Shown: one piece after another, positions 25,301 through 34,341 of the stretch | Layout: every line of letters begins with the position of its first letter | Numbering within the stretch: the first letter of the stretch is position 1 | NCBI RefSeq assembly: GCF_900289045.1 | Contig: NZ_LT985188.1 | Location: forward strand, 1 to 64,000 | Source: Micropruina glycogenica | Lineage (GTDB): Bacteria > Actinomycetota > Actinomycetes > Propionibacteriales > Propionibacteriaceae | DNA: 64,000 nucleotides | Direction of reading: 5' to 3' | Program-made: the position numbers and the translations under genes | The notes under the pieces: model-generated | What the model was told of the DNA's origin: nothing | Seen by the model: only the letters and a program-made list of their open reading frames with translations | Database searches by the model: none

Positions 25301-27028
25301 TCACTGAACCAGCAGCGCGATGGTGCCGATGACCACCTCGGGCTCGGGTTCGCCGTTGACGGGCACGGCGTTGACCTGTGCGAGCTTGGCGCGGAAACGG
25401 TCGGCGTCCCACCGTCCCTCGGCGTCCAGCACATGCACCAGGGCCGTGATGTCGAACACGTAGCTCAACTCGTGGTCGGCATCGGGCTGATTCGACTCGC
25501 GCAGGCCGAACAGCGGCAGGGTGCCCACCAGCACCGGGTCACCCGAGGTGGGCTGCAGGAACACGCCCCATTCGGCCTTGGGCAGGTCGTCGGCGCTGAT
25601 GTGCTCGACGGCCACCAGAAACCGCTCGTCGCCGCGGGTGGCGGGGGCGTCGGTGCTGAACTCCACGTCGCGCGCGCCGCTCTGCAGCCGGACGGGCTCG
25701 TCGACGGCCCCGACCCTTCGGGGCGCGTTGCGCTTGTCGGGCGGCCGCTGCGGGCCGCGGTTCGGATCGTCCATCGGGCCTCCAGCACCCGCCGAGGCGG
25801 GAATCGAGGTGTCGGCGTAGCTGTAGCCGAGGTTGGCGACGTTCAACACGCTGCCACAGGTGGGCTCAATGCGGGCGCCGGCGGCGTCCAGAAACTCGAA
25901 GGTCTGGTCGACGAACCGGCTGCCGCGCGGGTCGAGCCCCAACCCCGTGGACGTGCGCCACACCTCCCACAGCCGGTCGAGGTTGCAGTGGTGCAGCCAG
26001 AAGATCGGGTCGCCCGCCGCTTGGTTGAAGTCGTTCATGCGGCCGCCGACGAACACATGCACCGAGCCGTGGGGGGTGATCTCGAGCGGGCCGGGCGTCG
26101 CACCCGGAGCGTTGCCGTGGTTGAAGCCGGTCTCGGTTCCGCCGAACGCGGGCACGAACCTGTCGGAATAGGGGGTCGCGAAGAACCACCCGCGCGCCGT
26201 GGTCTGGGCCGGCACCAGGCGCGCCAACCGCGGGGCGGCCTCGCCCTGGAACAGCACGGGGGAGTTGAGCCCCGGGTTACGGAACGGCTCGAACAGCGGG
26301 TTGGGTGCGCCATTCAGCGTCGGCTCGCGAAACACCGGTGGTAGTTCGCGGGTGCCGTCGCGGTCGTAGTCCCAGTAGGGCAGCGCCCAGGTGGCCTTGG
26401 TGTCGTCGTCGACCTCGTCGGACTCGGCGATGATCGAGCGGCAGATCGCCTCGAAGCTGTGCAGGTACATGCGATGCCAGGGCAGGAAGTACCAGCAGAA
26501 GTGCTGGCACTGGTTGCGCAGACCGTCCAATGGGTCGGGGCTCATGCCGTGCACCTGGGTGTGGAAGCTCCACAGCCGGTGCTGCGGGCCGGCGTTGCGC
26601 TTCAACTCGCGCACGGCCACGGCATAGGCGGCGATGATCGGGTGCAGCGGGGCGCCGTCAGGCTGCAGGTCGTAGACGTCCTGACGCACGAAGGCGGTCG
26701 GTTCGACGGGTGTGGGTGCGGGCTCTGCTGCCTTGGCGATCTCGTCGAGACGCAGCACCGTTCGGGGGCCCACGTCGTCGACCAACTGATCGGGCGGCGC
26801 CAGCAGTTCGGTGACCTTGAACCGCACGACCGCCGACGCGGTCTCTGACCCGTACGTGCCGTCCGCGCCGTGCAGGGGCAGGGCGGCGGCGTCCCAGATC
26901 AGCAACGCCTGCTGCACCTTGAGCACGGCCGGCGCGGTGGAGTTCTGAAATCGCGAGATGCGTTCGGGTGATCCGTCGGCGATGCGCTGCAGCAGGTCAT
27001 CGCCGGCGAACAGTTGTGACGTCAACAT
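25301..27028 (-). CDS. Tyrosinase-family copper enzyme with PG-binding-like N-terminus
   Basis: A 575-aa type-3 copper protein. Residues about 20-85 form a peptidoglycan-binding-like domain (GTYGSETASAVVRF). CuA ligands are in FHTQVHG and CQHFCWYFLPWHRMYLHSFE; CuB ligands are in HGSVHVFVGG and DPIFWLHHCNLDRLWEVW. The CQH before the second CuA His matches the CxH of fungal enzymes that form a Cys-His thioether. The C-terminal ~190 residues are a beta domain like that of polyphenol oxidases. It has no signal peptide. The ATG at 27028 has GGGAGG upstream. Likely action is oxidation of phenols; substrate unknown. Confidence 0.9.
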   Translation of the reverse strand: MLTSQLFAGDDLLQRIADGSPERISRFQNSTAPAVLKVQQALLIWDAAALPLHGADGTYGSETASAVVRFKVTELLAPPDQLVDDVGPRTVLRLDEIAKAAEPAPTPVEPTAFVRQDVYDLQPDGAPLHPIIAAYAVAVRELKRNAGPQHRLWSFHTQVHGMSPDPLDGLRNQCQHFCWYFLPWHRMYLHSFEAICRSIIAESDEVDDDTKATWALPYWDYDRDGTRELPPVFREPTLNGAPNPLFEPFRNPGLNSPVLFQGEAAPRLARLVPAQTTARGWFFATPYSDRFVPAFGGTETGFNHGNAPGATPGPLEITPHGSVHVFVGGRMNDFNQAAGDPIFWLHHCNLDRLWEVWRTSTGLGLDPRGSRFVDQTFEFLDAAGARIEPTCGSVLNVANLGYSYADTSIPASAGAGGPMDDPNRGPQRPPDKRNAPRRVGAVDEPVRLQSGARDVEFSTDAPATRGDERFLVAVEHISADDLPKAEWGVFLQPTSGDPVLVGTLPLFGLRESNQPDADHELSYVFDITALVHVLDAEGRWDADRFRAKLAQVNAVPVNGEPEPEVVIGTIALLVQ

Positions 27029-27216
27029 GGGGCCTCCCGGGTGTTCGTCCGATCGTGCCAAGCCCAGATGCCAGTGCGACAGGGGTAGTTGTGCTACCGG
27101 TTGAGGTGCCAGATCCCGGCATCCGCCGGGACGACGACCGCCCGGGTCTCTGCTCCCCGGGTCATGGGCTGGCCGACGGTCGGGAGCACCGGTGCGTGCG
27201 TGGGAGGATATTCCTC

Positions 27217-28851
27217 GTGCTTTCCCTGCCTGCGCTGCTGAACGAACGCTTCGAATCCGTCACCGGGGTCGACCCCGAACTCCGTCCGGCCACGAAGCCG
27301 CAGTTCGGGCACTTTCAGAGCAACGTGGCGCTGCGGCTGGCCAAGGCCGAGGGACGTCCGCCGCGCGAGGTGGCGCAGCGCATCGTCGACGAGGTGGACG
27401 TCGCCGATCTGTGCGAACCGCTCGAGATCGCCGGGCCCGGATTCATCAACATTCGGCTGCGCAACGAGGTGCTGGCGCAAGTCGTCACCGGCATTCTCAC
27501 CGACCCCAGCGGCGTGATCGAGCAGGCTGACCACCCCCAGCGGGTGGTGATCGATTACTCGGCACCCAACGTGGCCAAGCCGATGCACGTCGGCAACCTG
27601 CGCTCCACCATCATCGGTGACTGCTTCGCCCGGGTGCTGCGCGCCCAGGGCCACACCGTCATCGCCCAGAACCACATCGGCGACTGGGGCACCCAGTTCG
27701 GCATGCTGGTCGAGCAGATCATCTGCGAGGGCATCAACGCCGACGACCTCGACCTCGCCTCGTCGGTGGCGCTGTACCGCCGCGCTCAGGAGCACTTTCG
27801 CAGCGACGAGCAGTTCGCCGACGCCGCCCGTCGCCGTGTGGTGGCGCTGCAGGGCGGCGACGAGCAGACGCTGGCGATCTGGCGCTCGCTGATCGAGGTG
27901 AGCAAGGTCGGCTTCAACACCGCCTACGCGCGGCTCGGAGTGCTGCTCACCGACGACGACCTGGCCGGCGAGTCGCTCTACAACGACATGCTCGCCGGGG
28001 TGGCCGCCGACCTGGCGGCGTCCGGCATCGCCGTGGTCGACGACGGTGCGCTGGTGGTGTTCGTGCCGGGCGACGACGCGCCACTGATCGTGCGCAAGAC
28101 CGACGGCGGCTTCGGCTACGCGGCCACCGACCTGGCCGCCGTCCGTTACCGGTTCGACGAGCTGCATGCGCAGCGCATCATCTATGTGGTCGGCTCGCCG
28201 CAAGCGCACCACTTCTCGCAGGTGTTCGCCGTGGCCCGCATGGCCGGCTGGGTGCCGGTCGACGGTGTGCTCGAGCACGTCGGGTTCGGTTCGGTGCTCG
28301 GCCCGGACGGCAAGATGTTCAAGACCCGCGACGGCAAGACCGTCACCCTCGACACGCTGCTCGACCTGGCCGAAGAGGTGGCCGCGCCCGAGATCGCGAT
28401 GGCTGCGGTGAAGTACGCCGACCTGTCGACGTCGCTGCACAAGGACTACGTGTTCGACGCCGAACGCATGACCGCCACGACGGGCAACACCGGCCCATAC
28501 CTGCAGTACGCCCACGCCCGAGTGAGCGGCATTCTGCGCAAGGCTGAGGCCGAGGGGTGGTTGCCCACCGCGGTGACCGTGCTGGACGAACCCGCCGAGC
28601 AGACTCTGGCGCTGCTGCTGTCGCGCTTCGGCGAGGTGGTTGCCGAGGTGTCGGTGAGCCTGCAGCCGCACAAGCTATGCACCTACCTGTTCGACACCGC
28701 CACCGCACTGAGCAGTTTCTACGAGCAGTGCCCGGTGCTGAAGAGCGAGGGCGAGGTGCGCACGTCAAGGTTGGCGATCTGCGCCGCCACACGGACGGTG
28801 CTCGGCAAGGGTCTCGATCTGCTGGGCATCGTGGCGCCCGACCGCATGTGA
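27217..28851 (+). CDS. argS: Arginyl-tRNA synthetase
   Basis: A 544-aa class I synthetase that charges tRNA-Arg. It has the N-terminal additional domain (residues 1-85), the HIGH-type motif in APNVAKPMHVGNLR, the KMSKS-equivalent GKMFKTRDGKTVTL near residue 370, and a C-terminal DALR anticodon-binding domain (SFYEQCPVL...). The GTG at 27217 is preceded by GGGAGG at 27202-27207 and begins the protein with LSLPALLNERF, the normal family start; the frame is open further upstream but that part is not conserved-looking. It is an essential housekeeping gene and useful for species placement. Confidence 0.95.
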   Translation: MLSLPALLNERFESVTGVDPELRPATKPQFGHFQSNVALRLAKAEGRPPREVAQRIVDEVDVADLCEPLEIAGPGFINIRLRNEVLAQVVTGILTDPSGVIEQADHPQRVVIDYSAPNVAKPMHVGNLRSTIIGDCFARVLRAQGHTVIAQNHIGDWGTQFGMLVEQIICEGINADDLDLASSVALYRRAQEHFRSDEQFADAARRRVVALQGGDEQTLAIWRSLIEVSKVGFNTAYARLGVLLTDDDLAGESLYNDMLAGVAADLAASGIAVVDDGALVVFVPGDDAPLIVRKTDGGFGYAATDLAAVRYRFDELHAQRIIYVVGSPQAHHFSQVFAVARMAGWVPVDGVLEHVGFGSVLGPDGKMFKTRDGKTVTLDTLLDLAEEVAAPEIAMAAVKYADLSTSLHKDYVFDAERMTATTGNTGPYLQYAHARVSGILRKAEAEGWLPTAVTVLDEPAEQTLALLLSRFGEVVAEVSVSLQPHKLCTYLFDTATALSSFYEQCPVLKSEGEVRTSRLAICAATRTVLGKGLDLLGIVAPDRM

Positions 28852-29027
28852 GCTCTCGGTCACGTCGCTTTCGTGCCCACCAGGTGCCGGACGAGAGATT
28901 CCGGCGTTCGCCGGAATGACGGGGCGGCTTGGATGAACGCAGTCGCTCGGCCGTCATCCCGGGCTTGCCCCGGGATCTCGGGGGCACCAAGGAGCCGTCG
29001 GTTTCGACAAGTTCAACCAGCGTGACG
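28852..29027. repeat. Intergenic palindromes after argS
   Basis: GATTCCGGCGTTCGCCGGAATGACG lies at 28898-28922 and GTCATCCCGGGCTTGCCCCGG at about 28953-28973, followed by a GTTTCGACAAGTTCAACCAG element at about 29002-29021. These belong to the dispersed families C and D. They separate the convergent argS and the sigma-factor partner gene. Confidence 0.8.
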
Positions 29028-30071
29028 TCAGTGGCGCAGCGTCGGCGTGTAGGTCACTCTCTTGCCGTCGGCGTCGGTGTAGCTGATCGACTTGACTAGT
29101 GAGTCGGTCGACGAACTGCCCGTGTATTCCGCGTTGGACCGCACCATGTACCACGCCCGGCCGTCCGCCTGGCGGCCGACGGTCCAACTGGCGTCGCCCC
29201 GTGGAACGACTTTCACGTCGGTTGCGCCTGCGGGCAACCGTCCGACCGACATGTCGCCGGTGAAGCCCATCACCCGCACCTCGGCGCGGTCGGGGTCGAC
29301 GGTGCGCCAGACGTCGATCACGTCTGAGGGGAAGGTGCCCCAGCGGCTGTCGCCTGGCCTCTGAAACAGGCGCAACTGGTGATCGCCGACGGTCAGGGCC
29401 AGGGTTTGCATGCTCGTGCTGCTGTCATCGCGGACGACTCCGTCGGAGCCGAGCCAGAAGTAGTGAGGCGCCGATCCGTCGCTTGGCTCCCAACGAAAGA
29501 CGACCATGCTGAACCCCTCGTTGGTCAAGGTTCGCAGCTGCCCGTCGAGATAGGTGGGGTGGCGCCCTTCGTCACCCAGATCGGATGCGTAGTCGGTCAC
29601 CAGGTCGGGAATGATCACAACGAACAAGTTGCCCGGTAGTTTGCCCGAGAAGTAGCTGCCGACGGGTCCTGAGAGTTCACCGGTCTGCCGGTCGCCGCCG
29701 TACTCGAGTTCGCTCGTGGTGTTGACGAAGAGCCGCGACCCGTCCGAGCGCAGGTCGACGCCCACGATGTAGTTGACCGTTTGCGGGTTCTGGATCTGGA
29801 ACCTGAAGTACTGGCTGGTGAGCTGTCCGATCGACGATGGCGCAGCAGCCGGGGCCGCAGGTGAAACGGTGATCGTATGTGGCGTCAGTGCGGCCCAGCC
29901 GACCACGCCCGCCAAGGTCGCCGCCGCGACCCCGGCGAGCAAGCGCCTATTGCGGTGCTGTCGGTCGAGCAGGGTCAGCGTGCCGACCAGATCGTCGGCC
30001 CGGACGTTCACGCTCGCCTCGTCGGCCAGTTCGGTCAAGCCGCTGCGCAGCTTCTCTTCGAGTGCGTTCAT
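29028..30071 (-). CDS. Single-pass membrane protein, sigma-factor partner
   Basis: A 347-aa protein with a cytoplasmic N-terminus of about 42 residues, one membrane helix (about 43-63, LLAGVAAATLAGVVGWAAL) and a long extracytoplasmic part of beta-rich sequence that I do not recognise. Its ATG overlaps the sigma-factor stop (ATGA), so the two are coupled. By position and topology it could be an anti-sigma factor, but no zinc-binding HxxxCxxC motif is present; a membrane sensor or an effector of the regulon is also possible. Confidence 0.75.
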   Translation of the reverse strand: MNALEEKLRSGLTELADEASVNVRADDLVGTLTLLDRQHRNRRLLAGVAAATLAGVVGWAALTPHTITVSPAAPAAAPSSIGQLTSQYFRFQIQNPQTVNYIVGVDLRSDGSRLFVNTTSELEYGGDRQTGELSGPVGSYFSGKLPGNLFVVIIPDLVTDYASDLGDEGRHPTYLDGQLRTLTNEGFSMVVFRWEPSDGSAPHYFWLGSDGVVRDDSSTSMQTLALTVGDHQLRLFQRPGDSRWGTFPSDVIDVWRTVDPDRAEVRVMGFTGDMSVGRLPAGATDVKVVPRGDASWTVGRQADGRAWYMVRSNAEYTGSSSTDSLVKSISYTDADGKRVTYTPTLRH

Positions 30072-30571
30072 GACTGGTCTCCGTTCGTGATGGGGGCGTA
30101 CTGCTCGCGCAGACTCGCGAATGCACGTGAGCAGGCCGACTTGACCGTTCCCACGCTGATGCCCAGGCATTCGGCGGTCTGGGCCTCGGTGAGGTCGTCG
30201 AAGTAGCGCAGCACCACGATGCGGCGCTGTTTGGGTGTGAGCGTGGCGAGCATGCGGGCCACCTCGTCGGCGTCGTCCGAGCGGGCGTGAGCATCGTGCG
30301 TGTCGGCCCGTTCGGACCACTCCACGGGCACTGGCTCGCGACGTCGGTGAGTATCGATGGACAGGTTCACCAACACCCGGCGGGCATAGCCGATCGCCTC
30401 GTGCGGCCGCACCCGGTGCCAGGCGGCGTAGGTGCGGGTCAGGGTCTCTTGCACCAGGTCGTCCGCGCGTTCTTGGCTGCCGGTAAGCAGGTACGCGGTG
30501 CGGCTCAGGTAGCGCGCCGACGACTGGACGAAGCTCGTGAACTCCGCCTGCCGCCCCGACCTGCCGACCAT
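30068..30571 (-). CDS. SigE-family (ECF-type) RNA polymerase sigma factor
   Basis: A 167-aa group 4 sigma factor of the actinobacterial SigE family. Region 2 spans residues about 10-78 with LTGSQERADDLVQETLTRTY; region 4 is at about 105-155 with LTPKQRRIVVLRYFDDLTEAQTAECLG and the recognition helix SVGTVKSACSRAFASLRE. It would direct transcription of a small regulon, probably including itself. It is followed by a coupled membrane-protein gene. The ATG at 30571 has AAGGGGG a few bases upstream. Confidence 0.92.
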   Translation of the reverse strand: MVGRSGRQAEFTSFVQSSARYLSRTAYLLTGSQERADDLVQETLTRTYAAWHRVRPHEAIGYARRVLVNLSIDTHRRREPVPVEWSERADTHDAHARSDDADEVARMLATLTPKQRRIVVLRYFDDLTEAQTAECLGISVGTVKSACSRAFASLREQYAPITNGDQS

Positions 30572-30761
30572 CGACGCCCCCTTCGCTCGTTCATCCTCCC
30601 CCTACGCCAAAGGAGCGCGAATGGTTGCCGCACTTGCGTCATGGCGAGGCACGTCGGGATCTGTTCTGCTGCCGCCCAGTTTGGAGATCCCGGCGTTCGC
30701 CGGGATGACGGGGTGGCCGAGTTTGGAGATCCCGGCGTTCGCCGGGATGACGAAGGGCGGA
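30572..30761. repeat. Intergenic palindromes, two family C copies
   Basis: Two near-identical 45-base units lie at about 30681-30711 and 30722-30752; each contains GAGATCCCGGCGTTCGCCGG followed by GATGACG. The copies are separated by GGGTGGCCGAGTTTG. The promoter of the sigma-factor gene must lie at 30575-30660; I could not name its boxes. Confidence 0.85.
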
Positions 30762-31616
30762 TCAGCGGCCCATCGGGTGCCAGACCGTCTTGATCTCCAT
30801 GAAGCGGGTCATGCGGTCCAGCGCGGGGGAATCGTCCAGGTTCTCGACCCCGGCGCGCCGGACGAGCTTCAGGTTGTCGGCCGCCGCCACCTCGAGATCG
30901 CGGGCCAAGTCGGCGTCGGTCACGCCGGTCAGATCGAGCCCGTTGACGTCCATGTGCGACGCGAGCCAGGGCGCGATCTCGGCCACCTCGCCGGTGAGAA
31001 TGTTCACCACACCGCCCGGCACGTCAGAGGTGGCCAGCACTTCGGCGAACGTGATCGCCACCAAAGGCACCACCTCTGACGCGATCACCACGCAGGTGTT
31101 GCCCGCCGCGATCAGCGGGGCCACCACCGATACCAGGCCCAACAGCGCCGAGGCCGGCGCGATCACCGCCACCACCCCGGCCGGCTCGGGTGAGCTCAGG
31201 TTGAAGTACGGCCCCGCTACGGGGTTGGCCGATCCGTCGACCTGGGCGATCTTGTCGCTCCAGCCCGCGTACCAGACCAGCCGGTCGATCGCGGCGTCCA
31301 CCTCGGCGCGCGCCTCGGCGCCCGACGACCCACCGGCCGCCAGCTCAGCCTCGAACTGGGCGCGGCGTGACTCGAGCACCTCGGCCACCCGGTACACCAC
31401 CTGGCCGCGGTTGTAGGCCGTGCGCCCCGACCAGCCGCCGAACGCCTTGCGGGCCGCCACCACCGCGTCGCGGGCGTCCTTTCTGGACGCCTTTGCCGCG
31501 TTCGCCAGCAGCCGTCCCGAGGCATCGTTGACCAGGTAGGTGCGGCCCGATTCCGACCGCGGAAAGGCCCCGCCGATGTACAGCTTGTAGGTCTTGCGGA
31601 CGTCGGTGCGGCTCAC
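30762..31616 (-). CDS. Truncated aldehyde-dehydrogenase-like protein
   Basis: A 284-aa protein with the N-terminal NAD-binding half of the aldehyde dehydrogenase fold: SGRTYLVNDASGR, AFGGWSGRTAYNRGQVVYRVAEVL, and the helical region AGNTCVVIASEVVPL where active enzymes have N.vVvKPae. It then diverges and ends without the catalytic Cys or the LELGGK Glu. It is therefore probably not an active dehydrogenase; it may form a heteromer with the complete enzyme encoded just upstream. The GTG at 31616 overlaps that gene's stop (GTGA). The reading frame is intact, so it is not a recent wreck. Confidence 0.8.
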   Translation of the reverse strand: MSRTDVRKTYKLYIGGAFPRSESGRTYLVNDASGRLLANAAKASRKDARDAVVAARKAFGGWSGRTAYNRGQVVYRVAEVLESRRAQFEAELAAGGSSGAEARAEVDAAIDRLVWYAGWSDKIAQVDGSANPVAGPYFNLSSPEPAGVVAVIAPASALLGLVSVVAPLIAAGNTCVVIASEVVPLVAITFAEVLATSDVPGGVVNILTGEVAEIAPWLASHMDVNGLDLTGVTDADLARDLEVAAADNLKLVRRAGVENLDDSPALDRMTRFMEIKTVWHPMGR

Positions 31617-33043
31617 TGCAGGTACCCTTCCAGCCCATGCCGGCCGCCCTCGCGGCCGTACCCCGACTCTTTGTAGCCACCGAACGGGCTGGTCGGGTCG
31701 AAGCGGTTGAACGTGTTGCTCCACACCACGCCGGCGCGAAGCTGCGACGCCATCCACAGAATGCGCGAGCCCTTCTCGGTCCAGACGCCGGCCGACAGCC
31801 CGAACGGGGTGTTGTTGGCCTTCTCGACCGCTTCGGACGGCGTGCGAAACGCCAGCACCGACAGCACCGGCCCGAAGATCTCCTCTCGCGCAATGCGATG
31901 CGCCTGCGACACCCCGGTGAAGATCGTCGGGGCGAACCAGAAGCCCTTGTCGGGCAGGTCACAGGCGGGCGACCAGCGTCCGGCACCCTCGGCCTCGCCG
32001 ATATCTGACAGCGCACGAATCTTGGCCAACTGCTCGGCGGAGTTGATCGCCCCGATGTCGGTGTTCTTGTCGAGCGGGTCACCTACCCGCAGGGTGGCCA
32101 TGCGGGTCTTCAACTTGGCCAACACCTCGTCGGCTACCGACTCTTGCACCAGCAGCCGCGAACCGGCGCAGCAGACGTGGCCCTGGTTGAAAAAGATGCC
32201 GTTCACGATGCCCTCGACGGCCTGGTCGAGAGGGGCGTCGTCGAACACGATGTTGGCCGCCTTGCCGCCCAGTTCGAGGGTGACCTTCTTGTGACTGCCC
32301 GCGACGGTGCGGGCGATCGCCTTGCCCACCTCGGTCGAACCGGTGAAGGCCACCTTGTCGACGTCCGGGTGGGCGACCACGGCCCGTCCGGTGCCCCCCG
32401 CGCCGGTGACGATGTTCACCACGCCGGGCGGCAGGTCGGCCTGCTGGCAGATCTCGGCGAAGAGCAGGGCGGTCAGGGGGGTGGTCTCGGCCGGCTTCAG
32501 CACCACTGTGTTGCCGCAGGCCAGCGCGGGGGCGATCTTCCAGGCCAGCATCAGCAGCGGAAAGTTCCACGGAATCACCTGCCCGGCCACGCCCAGCGGC
32601 TTCGGGTCGGGCCCGAAACCCGCGTGTTCGAGCTTGTCGGCCCAGCCGGCGTAGTAGAAGAAGTGCGCGGCGACCGTCGGCACGTCGACGTCGCGCGACT
32701 CTTTGATCGGCTTGCCGTTGTCGATCGACTCGAGCACCGCCAGCTCACGCGAGCGCTCGGCGATGATGCGGGCGATGCGAAACAGGTACTTACCGCGCTC
32801 GGCGCCGCTGATGCGCGACCAGCTGCGAAAGGCCTTGCGGGCGGCGTGCACGGCGAGGTCGACGTCGGCGTCCGTGGCCTCGGAGATCTCGGCCAGGACC
32901 TCTTCGGTGGCCGGGTTGATGGTCGTGAAGCCCTCGCCATGACCGTCGACGAAGTCACCGTCGATGAACAGCCCGTAGCTGGGCTTGATGTCGACGATCG
33001 CGCGCGACTCGGGCGCCGGCGCGTACTCGAACGTGGTGCTCAT
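31613..33043 (-). CDS. NAD(P)-dependent aldehyde dehydrogenase
   Basis: A 476-aa complete aldehyde dehydrogenase. The general-base Glu is in VTLELGGKAANIV, the catalytic Cys in NQGHVCCAGSRLLVQ, and the cofactor region in VIPWNFPLLMLAWKIAPALACGNTVVLKPAE. It lies between deoC (18 bases upstream) and a truncated relative (4-base overlap). With deoxyribose-phosphate aldolase giving acetaldehyde plus glyceraldehyde-3-phosphate, oxidation of acetaldehyde is the likely role. There is no N-terminal signal, so it is cytoplasmic. Confidence 0.93.
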   Translation of the reverse strand: MSTTFEYAPAPESRAIVDIKPSYGLFIDGDFVDGHGEGFTTINPATEEVLAEISEATDADVDLAVHAARKAFRSWSRISGAERGKYLFRIARIIAERSRELAVLESIDNGKPIKESRDVDVPTVAAHFFYYAGWADKLEHAGFGPDPKPLGVAGQVIPWNFPLLMLAWKIAPALACGNTVVLKPAETTPLTALLFAEICQQADLPPGVVNIVTGAGGTGRAVVAHPDVDKVAFTGSTEVGKAIARTVAGSHKKVTLELGGKAANIVFDDAPLDQAVEGIVNGIFFNQGHVCCAGSRLLVQESVADEVLAKLKTRMATLRVGDPLDKNTDIGAINSAEQLAKIRALSDIGEAEGAGRWSPACDLPDKGFWFAPTIFTGVSQAHRIAREEIFGPVLSVLAFRTPSEAVEKANNTPFGLSAGVWTEKGSRILWMASQLRAGVVWSNTFNRFDPTSPFGGYKESGYGREGGRHGLEGYLQ

Positions 33044-33061
33044 CTGCTCAGTCCCCAGCTC

Positions 33062-34012
33062 TCAGTCGAGGGTGAAGTAGTCGGGCCCGGAGTACCGTCC
33101 GGTGGCCATCTTGGTGCGCTGCATCAGCAGGTCGTTGAGCAGCGTCGAGGCGCCGAACCTGAACCAGTCGGGGTTCAGCCAGTCGGGGCCGGCCACCTCG
33201 TTGACCATCACCAGGTACTTGATGGCGTCCTTGGCGCTGCGAATGCCGCCGGCGGGTTTGACGCCGACCATCTGGCCGGTCGCCTCACGAAAGTCGCGGA
33301 CGGCCTGCACCATCAGGTAGGTGACCGGCAGCGTGGCGGCGGGTTGAATCTTGCCGGTGGAGGTCTTGATGAAGTGCGCGCCCGCCAGCATCGCCAGCCA
33401 GGACGCCCGGCGCACGTTGTCGTAGGTCTGCAGCTCGCCGGTCTCGAAGATCACCTTCAGGTGCGCGTCGCCGCACGCCTCGCGCACCGCCACGATGTCG
33501 TCGAACACCTCCAGGTAACGGCCGGCCAGAAAGGCTCCGCGGTCGATCACCATGTCGATCTCGTCGGCGCCGGCGGCGGACGCCTCCCTGGTGTCTTCGA
33601 GGCGAACCGTGCGCGAGGCGCGTCCGGACGGAAACGCGGTGGCCACTGCGGCCACGTGCACGGGGGAGCCCTGCACAGCGGACTTGGCGATGCCGACCAT
33701 GTCGCCGTAGACGCAGACGGCGGCGGTGTGCGGGCACGACGGGTCGGCCGGATCGGGACGCATCGCCTTGCTGCACAGGGCGCGCACCTTGCCGGGGGTG
33801 TCCATGCCTTCGAGCGTGGTCAGATCGACCATCGAGATCGCCAGGTCGAGCGCCCATTTCTTGCTGCTGGTCTTGATCGAGCGGCTGCCGAGACCAGCCG
33901 CGCGCTGGTCGGCGCCGACCTGATCGACGCCCGGCAGGCCGTGCAGAAAGCGGCGCAGCGTGGCGTCCGAGGCCGTCACGTCGGCCAGCGTTGACTGCGT
34001 TGTCGTGCTCAC
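33062..34012 (-). CDS. deoC: Deoxyribose-phosphate aldolase
   Basis: A 316-aa class I aldolase that splits 2-deoxyribose-5-phosphate into acetaldehyde and glyceraldehyde-3-phosphate. The Schiff-base lysine is in HFIKTSTGKI and the second active-site lysine in GVKPAGGIR; the Asp is in GADEIDMVID. An N-terminal extension of about 50 residues beyond the E. coli enzyme is normal in this actinobacterial type. The GTG at 34012 is preceded at 6 bases by TATGCT (34019-34024, minus strand), so the operon mRNA is probably leaderless. It leads the deoC-aldehyde dehydrogenase operon. Confidence 0.94.
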   Translation of the reverse strand: MSTTTQSTLADVTASDATLRRFLHGLPGVDQVGADQRAAGLGSRSIKTSSKKWALDLAISMVDLTTLEGMDTPGKVRALCSKAMRPDPADPSCPHTAAVCVYGDMVGIAKSAVQGSPVHVAAVATAFPSGRASRTVRLEDTREASAAGADEIDMVIDRGAFLAGRYLEVFDDIVAVREACGDAHLKVIFETGELQTYDNVRRASWLAMLAGAHFIKTSTGKIQPAATLPVTYLMVQAVRDFREATGQMVGVKPAGGIRSAKDAIKYLVMVNEVAGPDWLNPDWFRFGASTLLNDLLMQRTKMATGRYSGPDYFTLD

Positions 34013-34341
34013 CGGGTCAGCATAGTGAGCGCCGCCAGATCCGCCGGCACCGCAGTCTCGAGCCTCTCGTCGTCCCGGCGAACGCCGGGAGATCTGCGCT
34101 CGTCATCGCGACCGTCCCCCGTCATCCCAGCGAACGCCGGGATCTCCCCACCAAGCACCCGCCTGGCGGTAGTTGGGAACCGTCCCCAACATCCGTCGGC
34201 CGTCGGGCTTCAGGAGACCGCTGAGAACACCGCTCGACACTCCGGATTTCTGCTGGTCGAGTCAGGAGATCCCGGCGTTCGCCGGGATGACGTGAAGGCG
34301 ATCGGGATGACGTGAGGGCGATCGGGATGACGTGAAGGCGG
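34013..34341. repeat. 329-bp intergenic repeat block
   Basis: No gene is visible. Family C palindromes occur at about 34070-34090, 34121-34143 (GTCATCCCAGCGAACGCCGGGATC) and 34265-34291. A GTAGTTGGGAACCGTCCCCAAC fragment of family A lies at about 34169-34190. At 34291-34338 the phrase GATGACGTGA(A/G)GGCGATCGG is repeated three times in tandem (period 21-22). The deoC promoter occupies 34013-34024. Confidence 0.8.
34019..34024 (-). promoter_or_regulatory. -10 element of leaderless promoter (deoC operon)
   Basis: TATGCT on the minus strand ends 6 bases before the GTG start of deoC, with no ribosome site between. Confidence 0.6.

Noticed and set aside
27094-28671. A 525-codon minus-strand frame opposite argS
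   Set aside because: argS motifs and its ribosome site are unambiguous on the plus strand.
32144-33994. A 616-codon plus-strand frame opposite the aldehyde dehydrogenase and deoC genes
   Set aside because: Two genes with complete catalytic motifs occupy the minus strand there, and the frame crosses their boundary.
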